NCBI RefSeq assembly: GCF_005239225.2
Contig: NC_133289.1
Span: 15,050,889 to 15,114,888, forward strand
DNA: 64,000 bases
From: Populus alba
Taxonomy: Eukaryota > Streptophyta > Magnoliopsida > Malpighiales > Salicaceae
Reading direction: 5' to 3'
The notes beneath the pieces are model-generated. The model did not search any database, was not told the origin of the DNA, and was given only the letters and a program-made list of their open reading frames with translations. Of this stretch, positions 10,773-23,629 are shown piece after piece. Each line of letters begins with the position of its first letter. Within the stretch, counting starts at the first letter, position 1. The position numbers and the translations under genes are program-made.

Positions 10773-13765
10773 ATGGATTCTAGTTCTCATCAGAACTGGC
10801 TAGGTTTCTCTCTTTCCAACCATCATCACATGAATAATACCATCAACATCCCTACCTCTTCTGATTCCTCTCACCTCTGTCTCTTCGAAGCCTTTAACAC
10901 CACCACTACCTCAGGTCCCTCCCTCCCTCCCTCTCTCTCTCCCCTCCTGATATCTTATTATTTTATTTTGCTCAAACTACGACTAGATTTCTTTTCTGTT
11001 TTTATATTAACATTTTTTGTGGTGTTTATACATACAGCACAACAAGTAAACGCGGTAGTAGCTGCTGGTAGAGCTACAGACAGCTCTTTATTTACAGCTT
11101 CTGGACCAAAACTTGAGGACTTTCTTGGTGGGTGCACCTCTACATCACCATCACAAACACCACAACAGCAGCCACTGTGTGGTCAGTTCTCTACTGAGAC
11201 ACCCGTGACTACCACCGCTACTACTTTATCTGACAGTACTAGTTCTGAGATATATGACTCCGAGCTCAAAACTATAGCTGCTAGCTTCCTTCGTGGTTTT
11301 GCCTCCACTGATCATAAAAAAATCGATAGTACCCAAAAACATCAACTTCTTGTTCAGGCCGAACATGCACCAAAGAAATCTGTTGAAACTTTTGGCCAAC
11401 GTACTTCAATCTATCGAGGAGTCACCAGGTAAATAGTAGTTATAGACACCCTAAATCTTTAAGAAGAAAAGCAAGTGTATTTCTTCTCTTTTTTTCTTGA
11501 AATTAATTTTTAAAAAGCTGATTTTTTTTTGTTGGGGTCTGTGTAGGCATAGATGGACAGGCAGATATGAAGCCCATTTGTGGGATAATAGTTGCAGAAG
11601 GGAAGGGCAGAGTAGAAAAGGAAGACAAGGTAATGAAAAGCTTTTCTCTATTTTATTCTTGAATATTTTTTCTTGTGCCCCTGTGCTGCGCATACCCTTA
11701 ACATGTAGCATGCGAGATCTGGGATCGAGGCTCAGTGTGGAGTCCTTTGGTACAGTGGGGCAGACATAAATGGTGAAAGAAAGAATATTGTCAATGAAAT
11801 GGACTGCAAAATCCAAGAGAAAAGAAACCATTAAACTGTATAACTCAAAGGCTTAGATCTTCTGGGATTTTGAAGACCATGTAGATTTTGTTACAGCGTG
11901 CGCATTTATAAAAGATTCTGATCTGCTTTTGTTTCTTTATGTGGCATGTACATGGCGAATGATTGCTTCTCCATGGAATGGAAAATTGACCATCATTGTC
12001 CTTGCAGTTTATTTGGGTGAATTCCTTTTCCTCTTCTTGTCTTCCAGTCTTATGATATTAAGTATGATTAAAATCATCATTTTGTTTTACTTCACCTCAT
12101 GAGTGTATGTATCATCATTATCTACTTCTTCAGATTGGACACTAAATTTTGTTCACTGTAACTTAAGATTCTTTATTTTCCCAAATATGTGTGATCAAGT
12201 TCAGAATCATCTATATATCTAGATTCTTATTAGAGCAGTATTGCTATTTTTTCTTAATACTAAATGCTTCTGTTTTTTTTTTTTTTTTTTAAATAATATT
12301 TTTTAGGTGGCTATGACAAGGAGGAGAAAGCAGCCAGAGCTTATGATCTTGCAGCTCTCAAGTACTGGGGTCCGACCACCACAACAAACTTTCCGGTGAG
12401 TGCTTTATAATATATTTTTTTAAGATGCTTGTGCAAGGTTATCCTTTTTAAGTGTTTTTTTTCCCTCATGGAACTCTTTGATTTTGAGTTTTCTGTATTA
12501 TACTTTAGGTTTCGAACTATGAGAAGGAAATAGAAGGGATGAAGCACATGACAAGGCAAGAATTTGTTGCGTCACTTCGAAGGTATTAAACATCTTTAAG
12601 TAAACCCAAGTATACCTTTTGTTTTTTTTTTTTTTTCAGATTTTTATTGATGGTATCTCTTATCTTTTATATTTTGTTTAATCTTGTAGAAAAAGTAGTG
12701 GTTTCTCTAGAGGAGCATCGATTTACAGAGGAGTGACGAGGTTTGTCATGTTGATACCCGCATTTATCCTGTCTATTTTGGATATTGGAAAATATTCGAC
12801 TGTAGAAAAATGATTGTATTTTCTTGCATCCTATTTGATCAGGCACCATCAACACGGTCGGTGGCAAGCAAGGATCGGAAGAGTTGCCGGCAACAAAGAT
12901 CTCTATCTTGGCACCTTTAGTGAGTTTTCTAATCCTCCTTTCTGCCATATCCATATATTGGCAATGGCAAGGTTTCTCATTTTATATTAATGATTCTTTA
13001 GCTGTATGTACAATGTGATAATAAAGACAACATTTCTTTGGTCAAACAGGCACGCAGGAGGAAGCTGCCGAAGCTTATGACATTGCAGCGATCAAATTTA
13101 GAGGCCTAAATGCTGTAACCAACTTTGACATGAGTCGCTATGACGTAAAAAACATAGCTAATAGCAATCTTCCCATTGGAGGAATATCCGGCAAGTCAAA
13201 AAATTCCTCAGAATCCGCTTCTGATAGCAAAAGCATTGATGGAAGCCGATCGGACGATCGAGATCTCTCCTCAGCATCCTCGGTGACCTTTGCTTCTCAG
13301 CCTGCAACTTCTACTCTTAGCTTTGCCATACCCATCAAACAAGACCCGTCAGATTACTGGACCAATATCCTCGGATACCAAAACACTACCATGAACAATG
13401 CCAGGAACAGTAGCAGCAGCATTGTCGATCCAAGCACTTTACTTCAATCTTCCACCAGCGGTCCTGCTTTTCAAAGCCCAACAGTTTTCAAAATGGACTT
13501 CAATGCAAATTCATCTGTCAATGAAAGCAATAACAGCGGGCTATTATTCAATGGTGGTGGTTATACACAGCAGCAGAGTGGTATTGGTACATCACCACCA
13601 AGCTCAAATATCCCATTCGCTACACCCATCGCCTTCCATGGTAATGGTAACAGTTACGAGGGCAACCCAAGTTACAGTAGCTGGATTGCTCAACCTTTGC
13701 ATTCTTTCCAATCTGCGAAGCCCAAACTCTCAGTGTATCAGACTCCCATTTTTGGAATGGAATGA
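10773..13765 (+). CDS. AIL5: AINTEGUMENTA-like 5 (PLETHORA-type) double-AP2 transcription factor
   Basis: Nine coding exons, all with GT-AG borders and consistent phase: 10773-10914, 11038-11428, 11547-11629, 12008-12016 (9-nt micro-exon encoding VYL plus part of G), 12307-12395, 12509-12582, 12690-12740, 12843-12919 and 13050-13765. They give 543 aa (Arabidopsis AIL5 is about 558). The N-terminus carries WLGFSLSN (residues 9-16) and PKLEDFLGG, motifs of the euANT group. AP2 repeat 1 is about 171-238 and contains the euANT insert [14 protein letters not shown]; repeat 2 is about 273-331 ([28 protein letters not shown]). The Ser/Asn-rich C-terminus ends [12 protein letters not shown], like AIL5. 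The family acts in the nucleus to promote meristem and organ growth, embryogenesis and lateral-root development. Intron 1 (123 nt) keeps the frame open, so a retained-intron form would still translate. AIL6/AIL7 are less likely given the N-terminal wording. Confidence 0.93.
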
Positions 13766-14629
13766 GCTCACAAAAGAAATGCAGAGGGGAAATGAGAATC
13801 TGTGCGAGCATGAAAGTGAAGGGCCAGGTAGCTAGCAAGCTAGCTAGCTCGATGTTGATGCCAGCATGCAATGCATAGATGGATTAACTTTTTTACTTTG
13901 AATAGATGAGTCGGGACTGACGAGCATTTCCACGGGTAGCTGACATTAGTACTAACTGCAAGTTCTTTCTCAGTTTTGTGTTCTCTTTTTCTCCTTCGCT
14001 TTTGCTTTTTCACTGACTTGAATTTACATGGTATAAAATGAAGGAACACGAATATTATATCCTTTTGCTATCTTTGATGTTGTTAGTAATATTAGATTAT
14101 GTATATAATATGGATATTGAAGAGTTAATTTCCATCAATTTAGCACTTCCATTCAACTTTCAATACATGGAGTGGCATGTCAATATCAATTTATATATCT
14201 CTTCATCTCTAAGATTTAGGTTCTTTGTATATTTTATTGTATTAAAATAATATTTTTTTATTTTTTAAAAATTAATTTTTCATATCAGATTTAAAAACAT
14301 AAAAAAAATTAATTTAAAATAAAAAAATTTAAGAACTCCCATGACACACAGAACCCAATACAACCAATCAAGGGCTTACTCAACCACCTACCCACCTCCA
14401 TCACTACCATTGCATAAATCAACGATTCCAAATCCTCGTATAAACTCCTCATCAACCATCGGAGTTGAGTCAAAGATGGATGGAGTTTAATCTGCTATAC
14501 ATTAGAACATCTCTCACCAGTTTGATTAGACCCAAATTAATTAAGACCAATTGACATCCAAGACCACGCAAATGGAGTTTAAAAGTGGAGGCGGCAGCTG
14601 TGGAATATTTTTTTTTAATTATTTTTATA
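13766..14629. other. AIL5 3' region and AT-rich flank
   Basis: The first roughly 270 bp after the AIL5 stop are less AT-biased and probably hold the 3' UTR; a run of 'agctagc' repeats lies at 13830-13850. After about 14240 the sequence becomes AT-rich spacer. No further gene is seen. Confidence 0.4.
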
Positions 14630-14820
14630 TTAGAGAATAATATAAATTATATCTTGAGATTTTATTTAATAGTTTAAATTATTGAGTTAAAATGATTTTT
14701 TAATATGATATGAGAGTTTTAATGATCAAAATGTCACGAGTTTAAATTTTACTATTTTATTTATTTGATAAAAAACAAACATAAAATAATATAAACACAC
14801 AGATATATTAAAGAATAATA
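14630..14820 (+). mobile_element. Decayed relative of the 292-bp TRIM element
   Basis: The sequence TTAGAGAATAATATAAATTATATCTT and what follows matches the LTR of the TRIM at 39086-39377. It is followed by a degraded primer-binding site (ATGATATGAGAGTTTT at the equivalent place) and the internal phrase 'gtcacgagtttaaattttactattttatttatttgataaaaaacaaac'-like text in pieces. The second LTR survives only as a fragment (near 14805). No target duplication is visible. Confidence 0.55.
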
Positions 14821-16387
14821 GTTACAATAATTCTTTGACATAAAATAACATAAAATAACAATCATGTTATCATTTTTTTTAATATTTGCAAAGAGAGAGA
14901 GAGAGAGTTAAAATACTTCAAAACTCAATTTAGAGGGCCACACGATCTTAGTGCCTCAAAACTCCATTGACTATTACAAGTGAAACGAAAGTTTCAGTGA
15001 GGCACAATTCAAATTGTTAAAATTGAGTTCGGTTTGTACTTTCTAAATATTAAGGCAAATTTCAAAGTTCGAGGAAAGAATCCGGGGAAAAAAATATAAA
15101 TATATTTGTTCGAAAGCCGTGAATGCTCCAAACACAGAAAGAAAAGGCAGTCTAAGGTCTTGATTAGAGGGAGGTGAACACCTTGACCAAGAAAAAAAAA
15201 AAAAAAAAGGTGAGATAACATAAAGTGAGATAACAAACTTTAACAAGATAATAATTTTCAATAGGACAGAAACAAAAACCATCTTCTAGGATATTGTCTG
15301 TAGGTTTTTTAGATGTGTCCCTTTCCAAGCTCGAAAAAAAAGAAGAAAAAAAAAACATAAGTGTAGATTCAATTCAAAATTCTGTCCCTTCTTGTCTCTT
15401 ACATTCGCTCGCTCTTGGATGAAGCTGTCCTTTTGTACCTTTCGGCGATCTGAACACCCTCCCCACCACCGTGCCCCTTTGACCACTGTTTTGACTCTAT
15501 TATTTATGGTAATAGGATTCTTTCTCATCAACCAGGGAGGAAGCCCAATGAACACTTTTTGGGTTTCGCTTAATCTAAGCACTGTTCTTGTTTTTTTAAA
15601 AAAAAAAAAAACTGTGAAGAAAGCAAGTTTTTATGATTTTGATTTTAAAGACGAGCGAGTTTTCATATATGATTTAACCTTCTGTTCTTCCTGTGAAATA
15701 TAAATCGATACATGACCTGCTAAACATTTCTTGCCACTTATCTTTGGTACAGTAACACAACAACAAATCAAAGCACCCTTTTCCCTTGAACTAACGCATG
15801 ATGGGTCTTCTGTGTTTTTAGATTCTTCTCTTTTCCTTCATCATCGTAGCTGAGTTCCAAATGGCTGGCTTAATCATGTGATTATCTTCTGTAAACCATC
15901 AGATCAGTTATTCTAGGATGTTTTTAATTCGGTGAGAGATTAGTTCTAGCATAAACGTGATTATAGTACGTAGAGGCTGATTGATCGTATTTATGTCTTT
16001 CGTTAATTAATCCTCTGATATTCTATCGAGTAGTCTTCCCTGTTCTTGCTCTCGAGCTTTTCTCCAACAATGTGCAAGGCCCATATGCATGTAAACTTTG
16101 TCCAGTGTCCAAGTGATTCACACAGTTGCTTCCCTTTTTTGGGGAGTAAATATTCGCATCGATCTTCAAATTAAGCTATTGTACTTTCATTGAGGAACGA
16201 GGACACGTCATAACCATAATCTACGCCCATCCCTGTGAAACCAGCTCAATGATTATTTAATAATTTTTTGAAAGTTGAAGGTTTTAGTTGACAAAAATGA
16301 ATACCAAAGGTATGAAGGAGGACTATCTGTACACTGTGTTACAGTTCATACTTGGACGAAACCTTCCACTCTAAAAGAGATTAAGAA
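14821..16387. other. Intergenic DNA, no gene seen
   Basis: AT-rich sequence with a (GA)n patch near 14893. A less biased stretch at 15380-16250 has no recognisable protein on either strand; a 103-codon plus frame and 98-codon minus frame overlap there and look like chance. It could contain distal regulatory sequence for AIL5. Confidence 0.45.
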
Positions 16388-16462
16388 AAGATTAATAATA
16401 ATAATAATAATAATAATTAAGGCATCCAGTGGAGGTGGACTAATAATAATAATAATAATAAA
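16388..16462. repeat. Two (ATA)n microsatellites
   Basis: ATA trinucleotide runs of about 24 and 20 bp at about 16393-16417 and 16440-16461 are separated by a short unique segment. Confidence 0.85.
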
Positions 16463-19400
16463 TATATATAATATTATTTTAATAAATTTTCAATAAACAC
16501 TTTAGAAACATAATGTACAACGATTCTAAACACTACCCGAGATGAAATAGTTAATTAGAAGCACTAATTTTTTTTACAACAAGGATGAACACAGATCATG
16601 CAAACATAAAAAGGATTTTAAATTTCCTTGGTCGAAAGCGAACAAATTTCGTCCCTTTTGGAAACATAAAAAGTAGAAAATAAGATGAAATATTTAACAA
16701 AGTAAAGTGGTTGCATTATTGGACCTGGATTAACAAAGTCCTTTATTAGGCGTGGGAACAGTAAAGATCACTCAAGCGCATGTGATGCCAAATCTCCCTA
16801 ACTACTTCGATTTGGTCTCTTAGCTAGCTAGCGGCTCTACCTAATACAGCTTCGCTGTTTAAGTAGATCCTGTCCCATTCTTCTTATGCTTTTGTCTTTT
16901 ATACATCCATCAGTAAGAAAATCCACTGTGCATGCTCTGTTAACGTTATTGATAGATACGGCCAGCTAAACATTATACTCAGACATGAATTCCACGTTTC
17001 ATCTGTATAACATGCGACTAAGGTTCTTGAACAGGAAGATTAATACCTAAAAACAATCATATTTGATCACTCCTAGCTAAATGTTATACCTTCACGGCCA
17101 TTTTTCTTTGATGAAAACAAGATATATATATATATATATATATATATGCTAACTCTAAAGTCAATATGCATATGTGATTTGGATAACTTGATGCACGTAA
17201 AGAGCAGTTATCGGGCTTTCACCAATAATGAATCCCACATAACATAGAAAAAGGCTCTTCATCTTTCTTTTTGCCTGCATTGTTGGAAGAAAAACGCCAT
17301 TCTAAAGAGAAGAGTACTGCTAGCTCTTGTGATTTATGTGAGCTTCTTCTTCTTTCTTGCAGACAAAAATAATAAATATATATGTGTTTCGTTGAGAAAA
17401 ATCAATTTTCTGCATCATGATCTGCATACCCAGCAGATCAGGGATTAACGCATGCATGGACCTCAACAAATTGCAGTCCACACAAAGTACGTATCAAATG
17501 CACTACGTACAGCTTGTGTCCAATGTCTGGCTAGCTACTCCAGTTTGTGTTCATCAAAGCAAGGTCATCAAAGGCACATGCCATTGGCTGAAAAGGATAG
17601 GGTTTCTAAAATGTAACAAGTATTAGTCAAATGCGATTCTGCAAAAGCTCCTTCCCTCGCCTTTTCTTTATCCTCTTTTGAAACCCGGTGGGGAGCCCTT
17701 TCCTTTATTACTGTTATTATTCGGTTTGAGCTTAGTCTCAATCCTTGGTTCCCTTTTGTTTGCCTGCAAACAAGAGATGTCGGCCACACCGCCATGCTAC
17801 CTCCTACTATTATAGTAGCTTTTTCTCTTGACGTGTTGTTTGCTTTGACTGGCGACCCTTTTTTTTGAATATTGCACAGAGTGCATCTCAGCAAACAAAA
17901 CCCACTTTTTTTCGTTTCTTTTTTAATGATTATGGGATTAGGGTTCTGCTCTCTTGGATGTGAACAAGAAATCGTGATTCAAGGACACTCATTATGGCTT
18001 ATTCCAAGCCTTTGATTTCTTTACGCACATACTTGTAATTATTATAATCATTAGTGAAATAGTTGTTTTTTCTATTAATCATATAGTAATGAGGCCTCAC
18101 GTTCACGTTGACTAGACTGGCCGGGGAAGCGTGCGGTTGAATGTCTGGAATTTGATTCTCTCATTTCTTCTTTCTGAAGAACTTTTTTTTCCCTTTCATC
18201 GTCTAAAAATCTTTGTAGTTGTTCCATAGACAAGGTGCTGACCATCTATGTTTACAATTGCCATTGAGGCAAAGTACAGGTGCTCATTATTGTGTGGATG
18301 AGAGCATCGTGGGCTTGAGGTCGGGCTCAATTACCTGTCCCTCGTTCTTATAATTGAGCTTAAAGCCCCTTGATTGACAAGATTCAAAGAAAAAAAAATA
18401 AAATCCTTTTAGTTGCTAACTATGAATTGGGCTAATTTCAGCCCAATATATTTAGTCAAACTCAGATCGTTAAAACCCGGTTTTAAAAGAGTTGTATAAA
18501 ATTATAAATCTTATTTTTATATATTGAATATTCATTATCAAAAACTTTTAAAAAAATTGCATTTTAGGCTTTTATATAATAATTAATGAAATAATTGCTA
18601 ATATCATTAAAAAAAAAAAGTGCAATAATCTTATTTAAAAACAAAGGAAAAATAGATTGATATTTAGTGAAATAATACTTTCAATATAATTTTAATTATT
18701 TTATTTACAATTAATTTTAATTAAAATTAAAAAAAATAAAAAGATGAATAAAGAGTGGCAAGGCCAGGTTAGTTGAGCCTACACCCCTAGCCCATTACAA
18801 AGAAGCCTAGGTACGCATGGGCTTGATAGGTTAGGCTTGTATGCTTGATCTTATTGTTGTTTTTTACATGGTGTTAGATCTCTTTCTTTTAAAAAAAAAT
18901 AAAAATAAATAAATAAACAGATAATGTGTTATCTTATAGTAAAGATTTCAATCACTGTAGGTGACCAAAAAATTAAAGTTCAAGTTTTGCAATCCCAAGA
19001 ATCTATTTTTCAACCATATGATTGCCTTAAAACTTTTTAAGATATATCCTAAACATCTAAATAAATCTATTTTTCTTACCTTGAAACATCTTTAAATCAA
19101 TTACAAGATTAAAAATTAAATCAAATACAAGATTTTTGTTGATCCTCGATCTAATTTTATTTTTTTCATGAGATGAAAAATTTAAAGATACCTTAACGAT
19201 ACTCCTCTCATAAAAAAAAAAAACTCAATGACACCAAAATTAGTTTTTTTAAGTGTTGTAATATAACTAACCAACCACTTTCTTTCTCTTCCTTAATTTT
19301 TTAATAATTTTCTTATGTTTTTTTTTCCCAAAACTCAACTACAAAAAATGAGTAAATGAAGAATTTATGGACAAAAATAAACCTTTTAAGCTAATATGAA

Positions 19401-19519
19401 AAAATCTCCATTAGTTTTTTTTTTTATCATTCTTCTTTTAATACTCTTAAACACTACAAGTTTAATTCGTATTTCTTTAATTCAATTCTAATAAAATTTC
19501 ATCAAATACATTAAATTAT

Positions 19520-19553
<34 letters not shown>

Positions 19554-21554
19554 ACTTGTAAAATATCATAAACAACATGTAAAAAGATAAAATTAAAAAA
19601 AATAAAATCAAAGTGTTCATTTAAGAATGATGTCCACAGTTTAATAATAATAATAATAAAAAAAAAACATGTGTAATAATTAATGCACAATAAGAAGCCG
19701 AACTGTTTTAGTGTATTACTTTAATAAAAGTTAGGGTTAGCTAATAGATATCTTTTTTAAGATTTTTAATAAGAGTTATTTATTAATTCCAACCAATCTT
19801 TACTATAGAATCCATTTTAGTTATATAATTTATTTTGAATACTTCAAAATATCACTATATAAAATAAATTTTATTTGATATCTACAATCAATATAATTTT
19901 TTATTTTTATTTTATTTTAATCAGAATTAAATACCCGTTAACTTCTGGCCAAAAGGTATTAGATTCTTGGTAACATGCTCATTATTTAATACAGCACCGT
20001 TTTAACGTTCTTATTCTCCTCTTCATATTCCTTTGAATTTGTCCCCCAAAAAAGGAAGAATAAATACTCACGTGGTGTGTCGGAAAGTTAGTTAAGGTTT
20101 TGACATGAATTCGATAATTTCGAGGGAAAATAAAAATCACTCCATTAATAGTTCGAGTACTTGGGCCAGGTCTCGGCCCAAAAGCCCCTTGATGTATAGA
20201 TTAAACCGCCAAAACAGGCCTAATTGTCTTAAAAAAAGAGAGAGAAAACCTTGCATTTTTTACTCTTTCTTATTGCTTCCTTGTTAAGAATTCTATCATT
20301 CAAATCAATAATGCTGATTGTTCTTTATCTTTTTCTTATAATAAAGAATATAATTAGAAACTTAATTCAGAGCCAAAACACATAATAGCCTCACAAATGA
20401 AACAAAACAAAGTATGAGTACTTAATATATTGATCCCTCAGAAAATCATTTTGTTCATGTTAAAAAAAATAAAAGGCAAAACTGAAAATGTAAAAGAAAG
20501 CTGTAAAGGAGAGCAGTAAAGGGGAAAAAAAAAAGATTGCAGTAAAGCTATAAATTGCATAAAAATATGAAATTAAAGGGTTTAATTAATTCAGATTAGG
20601 AATGGAATTAAAAATAAAATCCAAGATTAAAACCCAAGAGTTGAAAGAATATGTGAATCTGATTCTTGGAAAATTGAAGTAGATGCTCTACTTGTGATAT
20701 CATTTACTTTTTACCTAATTATTAAAAAAAAATTATTTGATTAGTCAAATTGATTTTTTTAATAGGCATCATACATAATTATGTTTTAAACCTTGATTTT
20801 ATAAAAATTAAAATAATTTGTTTTTTCATTTATAGACATATTTTTTTATTTATTCTGCATATCTACATTACAATTATTTTAAAGTAACACAAATTTTTTA
20901 AAATATATTTTAGCATTTTGATGATTTTTTTTTTTAAAATGCTTTTCATCTAATAAAACAAAACGTTAATTGATTTTTTAGGTATTTTTCTATGGTTTTA
21001 AAATTTTATCAATTTTAAAGATAAAAATAATTTTAATATTTTATAATTAAAAAATACTTTTTTAAAAATACCGCATATCTCAATTCTGAACGCGTATAAG
21101 ACGAACTAAAAACACATTTTTCTTAATTTGTTTTTAACTCTTATCATAAAAGAAAGCTGTCAGAATATCAAGCAGACGGTGAGGTAGAGTGAAAGGGAAA
21201 ACAAAGTGTAAGATGGTGGCATAACTGTCTTTACACCAAAAATTGAAACTCGTGTCATGAGATGACAAAAGGCCACACCTGGAATTTGTGTTCTGACTAG
21301 CATTTCCAGGGCATTCCCTCATGACCCCGTCCCCGTGGCTAGTCTGATAAGATGTTAGCTGGGTCGGTCCATTAGTTATTGCTCCACGTCCACTTTTATA
21401 TACACACACATAGCATTTTTTTTTATTTCCACTTTCCTTTTTCAGATTCTTAACACGAGGAAATAATTAATTGCTTGTTGATTGTGATGTTTTAGGTTAA
21501 AAAGTGGTCAAAATTATCAAAATGTTGGTTGGTAAACAAAGTTTTGCTGTTTGG
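16463..21554. other. Gene desert between AIL5 and the SINE/repeat cluster
   Basis: Two stretches are less AT-biased: 16600-18350 and 21130-21420. Neither holds a protein I recognise; the 91-codon minus frame at 21134-21409 and the 108-codon minus frame at 17568-17894 match nothing known to me. (TA)n microsatellites lie at about 17121-17147 and 19523-19549. A 'tgggcc...ggccca' pair occurs near 20162-20180, reminiscent of site II promoter motifs but with no gene attached. I could not identify a miRNA or tRNA gene by eye. Confidence 0.4.
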
Positions 21555-21735
21555 ATCATGATGCAGTTTTGTTTATTTTTATATTTTAAAAATATTTTTG
21601 AAAAATATTATTTTTATTTTTTCTTTACTTCATATTAATATTTTGTTGATATTTTCATATTATTTTAATGTTCTAATATATAAAAATATATTTTAAAATA
21701 AAATTTACTTTAAAAAAAAACCCCAACTATATTTC
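21555..21735 (+). repeat. Dispersed AT-rich repeat copy
   Basis: Same layout as 9740-9950: TATTTTAAAAATATTTTTGAAAAA, then 'tcatattattttaatgttctaatatataaaaa', then 'ttttaaaataaaatttactttaaaaa' and a less AT-rich terminal phrase. Copy boundaries are approximate. Confidence 0.4.
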
Positions 21736-21954
21736 TAAATGGACTCCAGCATGAGAAACAATGAAACATCGTCTATTTGTTCACTGTTACTGTCTTCTTG
21801 TCATTTGAGATTAATTCCTGTCATTTTTTATGTCTTTTCTACCTTGTTGTAACATGTTTGGCAACATTATCAGATTTTTTACTCCATCGTGATAATTTAT
21901 TAATTTGATATAAGATTTTAAGTTTAAGTTGGTTCTTCAATGGATCTCTATAAA

Positions 21955-22140
21955 CTCTAAATAATTTGAGGGTAATAGGTTTGTTTATATATACCTCGTT
22001 TAATTTTTAAAGATTTTAAAGTTAATTACCAGGTAAGTTTTTAATGACTTTAAAATTTATGGTACTCAAACTGGTAATATTTGAGGAACAAATTCAGACT
22101 TAATTAGTTGAATTACATTTCTCAAATTTTACTATGAAAG
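21955..22140 (-). mobile_element. tRNA-like SINE copy, decayed
   Basis: On the minus strand the segment has AATTCAACTAATTAAGTC and CAGTTTGAGTACCA in the places of the A and B boxes. A downstream phrase AACTTACCTGGTAATTAACTT corresponds to AGCTTACCTGATTGTTAACTT in the 8022 copy. Its ends are blurred. Confidence 0.45.
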
Positions 22141-22750
22141 TAATTTGTATCATGAAAGTAATTTATATATGTTATATGAGTTTGCGAATATTTTCAGCTA
22201 CGAGTATTTTTATAAAAAAAAATAAAAAAGAGAGACAAGAAAATAATTTATCTTATTGCCGTGAGTTTATTTTCATGTGTTGTGCAATATTTTTCTTGGA
22301 TGTGATATAATAATTAGAGGAGGGTGGCTCATCAAATCCAAGTGATGTCATTTGAATATATTTTGAATGTGTTCAAAAGAGCAAGACCAAAATCCAAGTT
22401 TTTCGTTATCATCAACACCCGTTTTCTTGAACAACCTTTTTTTTGACAAGTCTCATTTTTTTTTTTAGGGTAATAATGTTGATTTTTTATTTATTTTGCA
22501 AATAACCTTTTACAACAGTCTTTTTTTTTTTTTTTAAAAGAGCAAGAAATGAATGTGCTGGGTCAGTATCCTAAAGATCTCCATATGGTTAGCCCAGAAC
22601 TCGCTGAGCCCAGGATCTAAGGGCCGACAAGAAAAACGATTAACAATTTCGATCGACATGGCCATTTCCATATTTTTCTTTTGTTCATAAATATTATCAA
22701 ATTATTTATTTTAATTTATGATAAACAAGCCATGAAAGTCGTTTGGGTCT

Positions 22751-22808
22751 ACAAAACAAATGCCACCTTAATCTCTTATATTTCAACCAAATATTAAGCT
22801 TTTTAATT
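22751..22808 (+). repeat. 58-bp direct repeat, copy A
   Basis: Identical to 23142-23199 except for one base. Copies are 391 bp apart in the same orientation. The interval between them contains an AT-rich dispersed repeat (22870-23015). Confidence 0.85.
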
Positions 22809-22869
22809 CCTCTACGAGTAGATTGTGATAAAGTGCGAGTGAAGTGATGATGGTGAAGGTGATTCTCAA

Positions 22870-23015
22870 CTCGTGTTTTTAATTATTTTTTTATGAAAAA
22901 TTATTTTTTTTATATATATTTTTGAACTATTTTGATAAATTAATTTTAAAAATAAAAAAAAATTATTTTAGTATAAAAAATATTTTAAAAAATAACCGTA
23001 ACCACACTTTCAAAC
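22870..23015 (+). repeat. Dispersed AT-rich repeat copy
   Basis: Contains the same succession of TTTTTAATTATTTTTTTATGA-like, 'tttttgaactattttgataaattaattttaaaaataaaaa' and 'tatttt aaaaaataaccgtaaccacac' blocks as the other copies. It lies between the two 58-bp direct repeats. Confidence 0.4.
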
Positions 23016-23141
23016 ATGCCAATAATAATAACTTGACTTTGAAACTTGAGATAGATGTATAATTTTAGAAGTTGAAAATATTTTCTTAAAAAAAAAAAAA
23101 AGCTATTGTCAAATATTTTATGATGAAGAATTTTCATATGA

Positions 23142-23199
23142 ACAAAACAAATGCCACCTTAATATCTTATATTTCAACCAAATATTAAGCTTTTTAATT
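23142..23199 (+). repeat. 58-bp direct repeat, copy B
   Basis: Second copy of 22751-22808, with one mismatch (atCtctta against atAtctta). Confidence 0.85.
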
Positions 23200-23629
23200 T
23201 TATTGCTAATTACTCTAAACGTCGAAGATTCTCTACCATTTTAACATAAAATCTCTCTATATGAGGTTGACCTATAGCTATAATTAATCAAAATCTTTGC
23301 CTTCATTACATCCTGGCATCGATGAACAGAAGAGCAGGCTGAAAACTTATCGAGCGCAAGGAAGCAATGGCCAGCTGTAATCCTTCCTCAGCAAGCGTCG
23401 ATGAGTTTCCAAGACTTGAAAGCTTTTTGGGGAAAAGCGGACTTGTTTTGTACTCAAAAGAACTATAATTGCTTGCTTCATGCTCTCTGATTGCTAACTT
23501 TCAGTTAAAAGCAAGTAGAGTACTCACGACTTTTCATGTTTCTTTGTGATGCCTTACACACTAATGACAACGAAAAGGATTCTAGCAATCAGTCTTTCTA
23601 TTATGTTCAACAGATGGGCTGCATTGAGA
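23200..23629. other. Unassigned mixed-composition segment
   Basis: The segment 23280-23600 is less AT-rich than its flanks. A short plus frame starts at an ATG near 23367 (MASCNPSSASVDEFPRLESF) and ends within about 35 codons. I recognise no family. It may be a gene fragment or ordinary spacer. Confidence 0.25.

Noticed and set aside
11451..11831. 126-codon minus-strand frame in AIL5
   Set aside because: It is antisense to AIL5 exon 3 and flanking introns, with no homology.
10773..13765. miR172 target site in the AP2-type gene
   Set aside because: No AGAATC/CTGCAGCATCATCAGGATT-like site was seen in exon 9, and ANT/AIL-clade genes generally lack it, unlike the AP2/TOE clade.
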